Assembly (NCBI GenBank): GCA_900618425.1
Contig: UZAN01039488.1
Span: 1-64,000 of the forward strand
Length of the DNA stretch: 64,000 bases
Direction of reading: 5' to 3'
Source of the DNA: Echinostoma caproni
Taxonomy: Eukaryota; Platyhelminthes; Trematoda; Plagiorchiida; Echinostomatidae
Positions 1 to 11,081 of this stretch are shown one piece after another (within the stretch, counting starts at the first letter, position 1; every line of letters starts with the position of its first letter). Both the position numbers and the translations under genes were made by a program. The notes under the pieces were generated by a model. That model searched no databases and was not told the origin of the DNA. It was given only the letters and a program-made list of their open reading frames with translations.

Positions 1-47
1 CACTGCAGGTGTCCACCATTGAGGTCGATTTTTATTTTTCATTGCAG

Positions 48-145
48 TTAGTGGGACAAAAGTGGGGCAGAACGTTATCAGAAAGAAGTATGATAGCCAA
101 CCATCTGTAAAAGATGAGCGGGAACCGATTGTCAGCCCAAAATAA
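48..145 (+). CDS. last coding exon of a gene lying to the left
   Basis: A pyrimidine-rich acceptor ending in tttcattgcag at 47 is followed by two bases and a 31-codon open frame ending in taa (143-145). The peptide is polar and basic and starts SGTKVGQNVIRKK. A possible upstream exon end lies at 8 (cactgcag, then gtgtcc). That would leave a 39-bp intron, short but of a size known in trematodes, and joining the two keeps the frame open through Val. An aataaa lies near 284. The rest of the gene is outside the window and I do not recognise the product. A chance open frame behind a chance acceptor is the alternative. Confidence 0.4.
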
Positions 146-381
146 TCGGAAACTTGAAAATGAATGTCAAGGAGCGGGTAAACTGCTTTTGGAGTGAGGA
201 CCGAAGATGGTTGGCTTGCTATTTGGTTTCCATCGGATGGGCTAACTGCAAATACACTGCCGGGTATTGTGCATCACCTGAGAAAATAAAAGGAATGGTG
301 GGTATGGATTCGGTGACCAAATGAACGGCCGTGGCAGAACAAGTGAAAACAAACGAGTTTTGAACGGACTCCGTTAACCCG

Positions 382-403
382 GTGTGTTTGTGTGTGTGTA
401 TGT
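382..403. repeat. (GT)n microsatellite, imperfect
   Basis: A short GT-rich run with one T interruption and a TA at the end. Confidence 0.85.
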
Positions 404-3400
404 GAAATTGTTGGATGTCCACAGACGAAGCCGCGGTTGAAAGAGCAGCAGTCATAGGCTGACTGCACATGACATAACATAACACAGCCCGAGTAAATCA
501 ACGTTCAGCTTCAATATTTTTCAATCAAGAATTCTGTGGAGAAATTTTAAATGAAAGACAATGGTAGCATTTGAAAACATTTGAAAATGATGTTCATCTG
601 GAATAAAATTTAGTGCCTCGTTTCTTCCAAGTCAAGTGATTTCATTACTATGACAACTTCGTTACTGAGGCAACTGGTCTGTTTTACACGAATAACCTTC
701 ATATAGGAGAAGTTACATTTGCCAACATTGCATTTGTCAATATAGTACATCACCTCCCCCCCTCCGACAAATATCGATATAGTACCCCAAGTCATATTCG
801 ACGCAAAGTCACTTGAGAGTAATGTAGGTCATACATGTCACAGTAAAACCAGTAAAAGCGACACGAACTATTGCGTTGATTCGCGTCAAATATCTGCTTG
901 CATCCGCAGATTCCTCGTAAAAATTATTTTTGGGGGTAATTCAAAATGATTGCGTTTTCTCCGTCATTGACAGTTGTAACGCACACATTTATAGTGCAGT
1001 TCAGCTCTAAAGGTGGTAGCCATTACTTAGTAATCATCTATGTGACTGAACTTCGTACCGGTAACTGATGAAAGTTGAACAAATATGAGCTATTCCTAAT
1101 TCTGGCGACGGTCACGGAGTTACGCAGTTCGAAGCTGTGTGACGGAATCTGCTCTCACTGGTAGGTGGATGCATTTTTCACTCACACAATAAAAGGACTG
1201 ACTGCTCCGGCGGTAATTCATTAATTCTAAGTGGATGTATTGCCAGATCAATAAGCTCCCCGAGTAAAAACAACAGTTTGTGACTATTGAGTGCTTTGTC
1301 CCTGCTTCAGATTCCGTTTACTAATACCCGGTAGGATCAGATGGATCGGACCAGGTGTTGACCTTATTTGAAAGCATTCACCTACGCCTCGTTTGTTTTC
1401 ACGTCACTCGGAAAATCGATTAGGAATGCCCCGTTATGTTTCCTTTCGGGCGTTCACGGTTTGTTATAATTGTCTCAAATACAGAACTAAGAATATGTTG
1501 GGTTAAAACAAAATAGGGTCCGGATAGTGGAGCTTCTGTATGACGCAAACAGCCCTGCACCAGCTAACTTAATTGAAAATATAACTTCTTTTTTGGAGAA
1601 TAATGGTGCTTTTGAAAATTTAAGCAGTTTACGTCAAGTCTTTTCAAACTGAATTTGGAATAAACTACCGTTGTTAGGAATTAAAAGGTACGTCTCAGTT
1701 GATGGTAATTATTTGAGCTGAGAACTACGTAGATGCTTCATGGCACAGTTTAAGGATTGCGTAGTTAAAAAGCGATTGGCTTTCTAACAAACAACCGTCA
1801 TCAGTAGTGCTCTAAGTGTTTTTATTTAATTTTGTTTGTTTCCGCTCATATCCATTGCTATAGAGTACTATCAATCTAGATGTATGTGTGGAAAAACATC
1901 AAATGAAGACAATTACATGGTTTTTGCACCATACTTATTTGTGTTCATTCATCTGCTCAAAAGAAATATAAACCGTGGACAAGGTTTTCGACTATAAGCA
2001 GATATATATTTGCTGGGAGAAATAGAGTGGAAATATTTATGGTAATATTATTCCTACTCGCTTCAGATTCATCAAGGGCTCCGAATGAATTGCCTGCTTC
2101 ATTTATCCAATACAAATACATCCATGTAGCCATCATTCAATAAATTTATTTTGCCATTAGGAAGAAAAGTTACTTTGCAGAGTTAGTTAATTTGCATTTC
2201 CTAACGAATTTACTATTTACAAACAACACAATCCATCACGTAACGCACATGCAATTCGGTAAACCTTTTCCATCATTCATCGGAATTGGGAGTTTTCACA
2301 CACGATAACGGGCTTTCTATCTGATACCCAACGAAGGGATCATGAGCGTTTGTTTTGCCCAAGCAAGGATTCACTCACTGATGAAAAGCACTTTTCGTTC
2401 CCTTTTCCGACAATAAAATACCTGTCCAGTACTGGTTGCCGGCCATCATACAAAAGGGTCCTGTTGCAAATATCATGCACTCAATAATAATGCGGAATAG
2501 CTAGTATTTCAAGGGATAAATCCCGGCCCCGCGAAGACAACGTCAGTCACATTAAACACATCTGGCGCCTGTTAAAATGAAACGGGCTGATCCCCAAGCA
2601 AACCAGTCTACGGGTAGTTGCGTTGCATTTTTTTTATTATATTATCAATACGTGTTGTTATGCATGTTCAATCGAACAATTTATGCATCCATTAGCAAAA
2701 GTGAACAGTAGTGGCCACGCCAGCTCTTTTTCAGTACGTTGTTCACAAATAGTTACGCTCCAGACCACTATGCACATAAAAATGGGGTCTATTATTCGAA
2801 TTGAGTACTCAAAATGAGAAAGTGGATTTGTTTTGCATGTCAATTCATATTATGGAGTCCATTGTCAGTGAAATGTTGCTCTTAAGTTTTTGTGGTTTGT
2901 GGTAGGCTATGATGTCACTACGAACGGTATCGCTAGTTCCACTCACGTCCCTGGCGAACAGCAGGCAACTTCTGAACTTTCATGATCTCACTCCGTTTCT
3001 AGATTAAACGGCTGAATGGAATAACTGAGCGAGAATGGCAGGTACTCAAGGCCAAACCATGTCGTTACAAAACATCGTCTGGTAATTCTCTCAATTGGGA
3101 CACACTAGGAGTCTACGGGGTATACCGGTATAACTTTAATCACAGGAGCAGTTGAATAACTAGTGACACTGTCACGTCTTACTTATAGGTTTTCTGTTCA
3201 TTGTCTGTTTAAGCGCATTCAGTGGCATTAACGATGCTTCGGAAATCAATCTTGAGAAATCCACTTAATACTTTCAGCATATTACAAACCAAGTGGTGCA
3301 CACCATATGATTAGTTAATGGTGTATAGAGCATTTAAAAGGTTCAGGTAGTTTGTGTAGACGATTGTGCACAAAATCCTTTGTTTTGTTTTAGGTCCGTC

Positions 3401-3921
3401 GACCGGATCCATCTGAATTTCATCAATTCACACATTCATTATTGAAATAAAAAGGACGAATAGACTGTAATTAACCTGTTTTTTTCAGAGTCTGAACGTA
3501 TAAATCATTGACTACAAAAGCTATACATTTTCTTGTGACAGTTAATAACCTGATCAGACTCATCGTCAAAAAAGTAATGTCTACTTGCATTCTTCACTAT
3601 GCTGCCTCCAATATGTTTTATTCGGAATAAAGCAGAGCGATTTGACCCGATTCTCCAGGTCCTTTACCATTCTTTGGAGCTTCGGTAACAGACTTGTTAA
3701 CATTTCATATTGTGAGAAAAATCATCGTCTGCCTAACGAACTTATATGATTTGCTTCAATGAATTGCACGCTCTCAAAATTGAAACGTATGCCGCATCGC
3801 GTACAGGCACAGCGTATTGTGCTTAGCTTGCTCCGTTTTCGGTCAACCGAGCACGTTATACACCGCAGAAATAAAGCTATGCTCCAGAATATATTTCTTT
3901 CTCTCCCCACACGTCTGAACG

Positions 3922-3939
3922 GTGTGTGTGTGTGTGTGT
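3922..3939. repeat. (GT)n microsatellite
   Basis: Nine uninterrupted GT units or nearly so. Confidence 0.9.
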
Positions 3940-4383
3940 TGGTTTTGAAATTCCCTCTGCTGCGAATTTAATCAACCCCAAAAAATTCACCCTTTTGAAT
4001 TCAAAAATTAATCTTCATTTGTCCTATTCAAAAAATAGGTTGGTTAAAGCTCTGTGCATCCCACAACCCACAGCAATACCAACTCATCACAGCACAACAT
4101 TGGCTGCCACGATACGCGTCCTGCGGTACTCACAATTTAGTCATCCCGTTCCATTTATAGAGATCGGAGTGCAGCGCGACCAACTTCAGATTATACACAT
4201 CCACTTAACCACACAAGTGCACAGACACACAAAAAAACGAGGATGTAGTGCTCTCACGCACTTTCTCTCTCTTTCATCGATGGTTCGCGCCTTACAAATT
4301 GTATTGGCATGATTATAAATTTCGAAAACAATGTTTAACCTGATCTATAGTGTTCTTGGTATCACCATGGGAATTGCTCGAAT

Positions 4384-4440
4384 AATATATATATATATAT
4401 CGTTTGACAACGAGTCCTAATCTGGGTCGAAACGTCACAA
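4384..4440 (+). ncRNA. decayed hammerhead-like motif beside an (AT)n tract
   Basis: An (AT)n run (4384-4400) is followed by acaacgagtcc, a six-base loop and gggtcgaaacgtc. This resembles the hammerhead order CUGANGA, stem II, GAAAC. The CUGANGA part is badly altered, and stem II can form only three of four Watson-Crick pairs. It is probably a dead copy of the motif seen better at 61,141-61,180. Alone it would not be convincing. Confidence 0.25.
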
Positions 4441-4670
4441 TAAATACTGTCACTCAGTGCTCTCCTTCTCCTTTTTTAAAAATGTATGTATAAATATATA
4501 AGTATATTGAATGATCTAAAGCAGCGCACATAAAATCCATTATTTATAATCCCAGGTGGTAAATAATACACAAGTTGCATGTGAATTTGCCTAGTCCTTC
4601 TGGTTGGTCTGCATCGAGTGTATGTCGCTTCATTGATTATAAGTGATTTGATTAGGAGCGGGAAAACCGG

Positions 4671-4698
4671 ATGATGATGATGATGCTGATGATGATGT
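4671..4698. repeat. (GAT)n microsatellite
   Basis: Repeated atg/gat triplets with one gct interruption. Confidence 0.85.
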
Positions 4699-5459
4699 CT
4701 AAAAGAAGGCTTTTTTCTACCGACAGTCAATGTTCTTGGAAAGAAACTCGAGGACCACGTTGTTGGTTGCTGTGGGAGACCCAACGATGTGCATCCGAAG
4801 AACTCAATGGGCAGCCAGGAGACCATTTCACATCAGATTGCCTTTCAAAGTTGAGACCCGCTGGTGAAGAGCATGCTTAAATCACTGGGGAATGAGGGCG
4901 AGTAAAAATGACTACTCTCAACAAAACTACTACTCTTCCGAATAAATGTTTTCATGATAAACCAAGAACTGGTTGTGAATAAAGATGGAATAAAATTGTG
5001 TGTTTTACAGTTCACTGGATCTTCAGGCGCAAGTTATATCAGTCGGTCAAACCACCGACGGGATGGGAAGAAATCATCCAGCTTGACTCAAACAAACACC
5101 AATGAGCGAATTTGGTAAAAAATATGGATATCGAAAAATACTTTCTTTCATTTTATTCAATCAAATGGGTCCCTAGCAAAGAATCCCTAGTTTTATTACC
5201 GGTATGTGCGATATCGAGCAAAATTTGCAACGCACCAACGCTCGGTACAGCTCTTTCGTGACCACATATTCATAGTGTCCTCATTTCACATTCCAGCTGA
5301 AAATGTAAACTACATAAATTGTAACTAACAAAACGTTTACTAGCGGAACATTCACATAATAGCCCTTTTCATTTTGAACTTATCTGAATAAAAATAATGA
5401 TCATGATCATCTTACGTGAATTAATGAGGTACCTGCATTTGATCGAAAAAGAGCGCCAG

Positions 5460-5502
5460 ACTGATGTTTCACCCTTGTTTGGGCTAATCAGCAGTCAGTA
5501 CC
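5460..5502 (-). ncRNA. hammerhead-like motif, one core base changed
   Basis: On the minus strand the order is CTGCTGATTA, GCCC, a six-base loop, GGGT, GAAAC. Compared with the hammerhead core, CUGAUGA has become CUGAUUA, so cleavage is unlikely. Stem II still pairs (GCCC with GGGU, one wobble) although its bases differ from the GUCC/GGAC stem of the 61.1 kb copy. No clear stem I is visible. It is probably a retroposon remnant. Confidence 0.4.
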
Positions 5503-7439
5503 AAGGTTGACTCCATCGGGACTCAACGCTGAAGCCCATTCGAAACTTTTATCCCTAAAGTGTTTAGTCAGTGATCCACACTTTGTCCGTATGACTTCCT
5601 GAATTAGGTTAACAGAGGTCACATACAGTTTTGACCTTATTGTTTGGATATCACCATGGAATTTCGGTGATTCCTAATGAGCTTCAGAAAAGTTTTCAGA
5701 AATGATAAAGTTATTCTTGAATCCATGCATCGAAAGTAATGGTTGTCTGTCAACCATGCAACTCAACGGTATAAGGTTTCAGCTCCTAATAATCTGGGTT
5801 CTCCCTTCGATGCCTGACGAACATGAAACAACTTTGGTCTGCATCCACGACCGTCAATAAACGTTTCGTGGAGGATAAACTATCATGGACGGCAGCAATT
5901 CCAGTGGCAGAAGCATTATTGCCCTAATTTGTAGCACACTAATTAATATTATCTAGAACGATAAAGCAAGTTGATTTATGTGATAATAGTGGCATCCACT
6001 CCTTGGTCAATATTACTAGGTGATTCCAAGTAATTATGGTCTCGCTGATTAAAATCAGTTCAGATTTCTAGCCACAGCAAATAGCTCGCCTTACTGCAAA
6101 GAAGTCCCGCTGTCTTCGACTTCGATTGAACTCATTCTGTGTCTACTTATGCACCAGCTGCCATCACACGTCCTTCCATCTATAATTTTAGCTAAATCTT
6201 TTGTTCATTACTTCAAAAGAAATAACCCCATGACGTCTACAGTCAGTGAAACTATTGTGTTGCGTACTACAGGGCCACCTTTTCATGGTACTAGCTCATG
6301 CACCAGTTTCCTCGTACAGCACTTGTACAACACCTGCCGTGGTGTTTCTCTTCAAATGGAAAAGGCATCTTCCTGTTGTAAGGACGCTGATATCACGAAA
6401 CATCTTTCATTCTAAGTATTCGTTTCTCACAGAAGATCGGTCGTTACCAGGGGGACATGCTATCGAATGTGTGAATCAAGGCCAGTTGAGTATGATTCAT
6501 AAATTTGAGTAAAATGATTGCGCATCTTTACCCGCTGATGAATGTGAGTGTAGATTGAGACGGTTGAGTGGAAATGTGTGTGCGTGTCGGTCGGTCGGTC
6601 GGTCCCTGATGTTTGTATCGTTCACTAATTGCACCAAATAAACTACGATAATATATGGTTTATCTTCGGGGTTATTCTAACTTACAGACTTAACAAGCAA
6701 TCTTTAATTTTCACAATTACCCATGAAATAATTATGATCATTCTACCATAGAGAGAGTAAGAGTTAGCTTAACTATCAGATAACTAATTTAACACTTCTG
6801 CTGTGGAATGACTGCTACGATTCAAAAAGATAAATGAAGGGCAGAAACAGAAATTATTGCGTGTTCAGTTTAGTTCTGATTCTTCCTGCCCACTGAATAT
6901 GATTATAAATAAAGGAACTAATGCCTCAAGAAGTCACGCCAAAGTTCTCGTCGGTGGATGAGTTCAAGTTAGAATACGAATTCAAACTCAGGCCGGTTAA
7001 ATTAGCGTGCGTTATTATTTCTACATTTGTTGATTTTCTAATGAAATGGCATCGAAATGCAACTTGTGTACAGATGCATGTCGTTGGACCACGTGGCTCC
7101 AACTGGGTCTGCATGATAAGTATGACTATTCATGTATATGCATCGTATAATCCGGATGGCTTGAGATTTCACACTATGTTGTGCTGCTGGACCTGACGCA
7201 GTCAAATCGCCATGACGGTCAATATACATGAGCGAAGGAAATCTATGGGTTTCGGTTATCCTTCGCCAGTGAGTAATGGACAGTGAGACTGATGACGGGT
7301 CGTTGATGATCAACGATGTATGACTGGTACTGAGAAGAAACGTTATTACAAAATATAACGTAACATACGATCCATTTTAGTGACACGGTAGTAGTTGGCC
7401 GACGGTTACTGTAAAAGGAACTACCTAATTAATAAGGAA
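5503..7439. other. no gene recognised
   Basis: Short open frames only (longest about 90 codons at 6149-6512 and 6921-7313, overlapping on both strands), with no domain, splice or polyadenylation evidence to lift them above chance. Confidence 0.5.
6587..6605. repeat. (TCGG)n microsatellite
   Basis: Four and a half tandem tcgg units. Confidence 0.9.
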
Positions 7440-8186
7440 GCGCGAACAGGGGGCTTACATGGCGCGTAGAGCGGCGGTGGGTGATGCAGAGTTCAAAGTT
7501 AAGAGGTCGAGCTTAGGGCCACCCGCGAAGACCAGGGAGGATACAGAGGGCACATGGGTTGGCTGGTGACCTTCATATGGTCAGTGAGGTGTTAGAAGCC
7601 GAATGCGGAATGTACGTGTACTGTGAGTGACATCNCTAGCACAAAGGCCTCAGTATGGTCGGGGGTCAGTGTCTAGGGTTGCGGCCGGTTACCCTACCCT
7701 TGCACCTCGTGAAATGCTCCCATAAGACCAAGCGTCTCAAATAGCCTCTGCGGAAGAGGAAAAGTAGACATCCAGGGTTATAACCGAGTTGGTGGACCAC
7801 TGGCAGTTGACCTACGGGAGTTGGCTAAAAACCTTCATTCCAAACCAACCATGATGAGGCCGACGAACCACACCCACATCTGTGTGGCAAAGGTTACCGG
7901 CTCGATTGGGCATTGAAGTGTATTGGGCACCTTGTACGTTTGACCCCGTCCGAAAGGCGTATGATCCGATAAACTGAATACCGGATAGCAATGGATTGCG
8001 GTTTTCACACCACCCCGGTGCCTTGCGCGTCAGGCTTTGGTTAGCTGGAGGCTTCAGTTGTGGATTCCCTGGCCTGGGAAACCTGGCAGTATTCGGCCCA
8101 CATGCGAATCGCGGAACTTTCTTCGTTTTATATGGACCATTTTACCACCATTTTTGGTACACAGTCTGGCCTCAGACGTGTGTGAA
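7440..8186 (+). repeat. dispersed repeat R1, copy 1
   Basis: This segment is visibly GC-richer than its flanks. It aligns in several blocks, same order and orientation, with 29,560-30,085. Shared blocks are near 7700/29,600 (agaccaagcg type), 7790/29,736 (accactggcagtt), 7850/29,800 (attccaaaccaacc), 7866/29,820 (cccacatctg, then accggctcgattg) and the end at 8163/30,058 (acacagtc, then cgtgtgt). Copy 1 runs straight into an (AT)n tract, which could be a non-LTR 3' tail. I see no coding domain, and a single N lies at 7635. It could be the 3' end of a non-LTR element, a non-autonomous element or part of an LTR. Confidence 0.7.

Positions 8187-8214
<28 letters not shown>
8187..8214. repeat. (AT)n microsatellite at the end of R1
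   Basis: Fourteen AT units immediately 3' of the R1 copy, so possibly part of the element. Confidence 0.9.
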
Positions 8215-8217
<3 letters not shown>

Positions 8218-8849
8218 AGTACGGGTATAAATCCGAAGGTCAGATGGTGTTCGCGAGTTCAATCTGAGCAAAGCGTTTATCGATCGCATAGAGAAATCTA
8301 CGAACGTAAGGGTGATAGGAGCGAGTACAGAGAAGTAAACGTAAGAAAGCCCAAACGATTAGAAATCACATGATAAATAGATATGTGAACATGATGACGG
8401 TAATAATAAGCAGTTACATCAATAAGCTCTTTATCTGATAATCAGAGGGAATAAACAAACCTTTTTGATCATAATCATCGCTATACGAATTCCTCCATGT
8501 ATCATGCCAGCTGCTAACCCATGTTTTGTTTCCTAATGTCAGGGTACATGATATTGAAGTGAGGTGCAAGTGTACACACGATGATTTCTACACGTTTACA
8601 CTATATTCCGAGACATATCTTCTTTTTAACAAATTATTTCACCATTTTAATAATAATTTTAATCTCTTGAAACGATATGGTGGATTCCGGACTTTTTGAA
8701 AGGATTCCATCGGACCAAGAAGTGGGTGCCTTTGTATAAAATTTAAAATTACGGCATTTGATTTCACGATTTTCTTAGAAAATCAACAACTGACCCACAG
8801 CTCATGTTCAAAGAACCTTAACATCAATGTTCAAGGAATCTTAAGCTGT
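8215..8849. other. no gene recognised
   Basis: No recognised gene. The 8220-8360 part is purine-rich and may still belong to the R1 insertion. Confidence 0.4.
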
Positions 8850-9340
8850 TCGTTGAACTGCATCTGGGGTTTATCCGAGACTGTGAAGAGTGTTGTTTTG
8901 CCTGAACGGGCCTGTGGTCAGTTTGAAATAACGCTGATCCCACATCTGCTATTAGCGTTTATTCCACTGTACACAAAATGTGTCGTGAAGGCACGGAGGT
9001 CATGTCTACAAGAGGATCGTAAGATGTTAAAGCGTTCACGAAGGATAGCCCCCACGATGGTCAAGCGCTTGAATTCCCCAAGACGTAGTCCGCTTCGTAC
9101 AGCGGAATTTGAGGAAACCTGATTTTGGTTTATCATAAACTACGGAACTCGAACACTCCATGTCGTCCCTTGCTCATAATCGCACCTAACATCGCTCTCA
9201 GGACCTTTAAAGTTAGCGCTTCAAAACTGTTTACCGGAATCCTGGCGTCAACCCTGTGGTACCAGAACATTCACCAACTGGAACGATGTCCAATTTCCTG
9301 TATATTGTGAACCAACTTTTGAATTGTTCAAGTGGGAACG
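8850..9340 (+). mobile_element. LINE-A fragment: C-terminal end of the reverse transcriptase ORF
   Basis: Conceptual translation follows the C-terminus of the 53-57 kb LINE-A copy. At 8960-9080 the frame reads LAFIPLYTKCVV, then DRKMLKRSRRIAPTMVK, against AYIRPYAEYAIQ and GRKMLERPQKMTTKMVK in the longer copy. At 9130-9230 it continues NSNTPCRPLLI against QNPNRPCRSLLI, and it ends with a Trp-Asn block equivalent to the final ORF2 residues. The copy is 5'-truncated, frameshifted and stop-ridden, as expected for a dead-on-arrival LINE insertion. Confidence 0.75.
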
Positions 9341-10125
9341 TACTATAACGCCGGCAAACTCCCATTTCCCGAATAGCAAAAACACAAAGCAATAGAAGAG
9401 GGGAAAATCATGTAATATAGGAACGTTAAATTATATTCATTATTTTTCACCAGGAAACGTTTAAATTGTACAAATACCCTATGAAAGCAGAAACGCACGA
9501 GCTTTTGAATAAAACCGTGACAAAATACTGAGTCTGAATTCTCTCTTTGTCCCGTTCTGACTGCCTCTTCGTTTGAAATCGTACAGAGAGCAAGTATCAA
9601 TTTGTTCACTGGTTTATCGATTGCGTTTGTGCGTATCTGACAAGTGATGGTAGTGCATGCCCGGTTTTCGTCAACGTGGTGCAATGTTCGCGAAGACTAC
9701 TGAATTGCGTGCACATGTTGGCATCCTACAACGGTTAAGATTCATGAAAGACACTCAGACATAGCCAGGTATGGTTTACCTCGAATCTGAATCGCTAGTG
9801 GCACTGGCCCAACATAGGACGCATTTCAAACTTCACTGGGTTTTTTTCTCTAGTCACAAGGTGTGGAAACGTGGATATAAGCATATGACAATGTATTATT
9901 GATCATATAGTTCTTGATCAGTTCAGATAATCTTTTCTTCCCACTTTAACTATTTTGTGAAAAATGACAACCAGCCCCAGTGGCTATTGGCATTGCTGCA
10001 CTTGTTCTGGTGTAGCATCTGCATTGATTGCTATTTTTCTGCATTTGTTGTACACGGTTTACCTATTTATGGGTCAAAACACCAAATTATAGAGATTCAC
10101 TTCTGTCCTGTTTTTTTCGATGCAG

Positions 10126-10235
10126 TCCCTGCGGTTGGCACTCTGGAATCCGGCAGAACCGACTTCAGTAGAAGGAAGAATTTCTTGCTAGAATCTCTCT
10201 ATAGGGGATCGTCGGAACAAAGGTCAATAACGTAA
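10126..10235 (+). CDS. candidate exon, unassigned
   Basis: A strong acceptor (gtcctgtttttttcgatgcag) precedes two bases and 35 open codons. The peptide is Ser/Arg-rich (LESGRTDFSRRKNF, then ending EQRSIT). The frame closes at 10,233, and a possible donor (gtaaat) sits at 10,232. Neither end has a phase that fits the next supported exon of the downstream gene, so it may be a separate last exon or chance. Confidence 0.2.
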
Positions 10236-10958
10236 ATTAATGCAAAATCTGGAGTGAATGAGGGGCTTCGTTAGCAGTCTGTTATTTTTAAGGGGATGGT
10301 CCAATATGAAAATAATTGTAATATTCACTAGTGTTTTGGTTTACGTTTGTTCTAAGCAACGCATCCTTATGCAAATACATACAGCCGAAATTATGCGTGG
10401 TCAACTGCTGTTTTTTATGAACAGAATATTTTGAAGATGAACTCCTCCTTCATGGTAATCAGACGATATGCCGTAGTTTTTCATCAGTGGAAAATATTTG
10501 TCATGAGGATGAGAATAAGTTGCTCATTGGTCTATCGGTTTGAGATACACGATAATGTTGCTGTCTAACGGTATACCATTAGTGGCAATAATGACAGTGA
10601 CAATATCTAAGCGCTTATCAAGCACGTTGTTTTGCGAACATCTTTAAGGTAGAATCAATCGGGCAGATATTCTTTTGTCTCACAACCAACGGTTTAAAAA
10701 TCGACATAATCTGACATCAAATCGATGCGAAAGGAAACTGAACATGGTGAGGCTTTTGTACTTTTTTCAAACCAGTCCAAAAAATTTCTAACTGAAAAAC
10801 AATTCACTGCTCTGAAGCTAACACTTTCAATGACAGCGACAACGGAGCGGCATGCGTTAGTATAAAAAATACATGTGGGAAATGTGGAAACAAAAACGGT
10901 TTGTACTCACAATCGACAAGTATTGCGAGTCTGATGAAAGACAAAAGTCATCCCACAC

Positions 10959-10974
10959 ATATATATATATATAT
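10959..10974. repeat. (AT)n microsatellite
   Basis: Eight AT units. Confidence 0.9.
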
Positions 10975-11081
10975 TTCGATTCACAGTACATTATACAACT
11001 GAAGTTTGCCTAAATTACATTAATTATATTATATGTACTGAGTTTGTATTAAATGGACCCGATATAAGGAGGATGGAGTAG

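Larger units (their letters stand above)
146..4383. other. no gene recognised
   Basis: AT-rich sequence with scattered short open frames and no recognised protein similarity. Acceptor-like sites at 2065 and 3393 are followed by short open frames that run into an aataaa, but each has fewer than 26 codons and no partner exon, so I do not call them. Confidence 0.5.
9341..11081. other. mostly featureless; one candidate exon
   Basis: It contains the candidate exon at 10,126 and the (AT)n tract at 10,959. A minus-strand open frame of 113 codons at 9343-9684 shows no recognisable motif. An upstream part of the MATH-like gene may lie here, but I could not place an exon whose phase fits the one at 11,082. 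Confidence 0.4.

Noticed and set aside
3394..3450. Acceptor plus 18 codons ending inside an aataaa
   Set aside because: Too short, and no upstream exon found.
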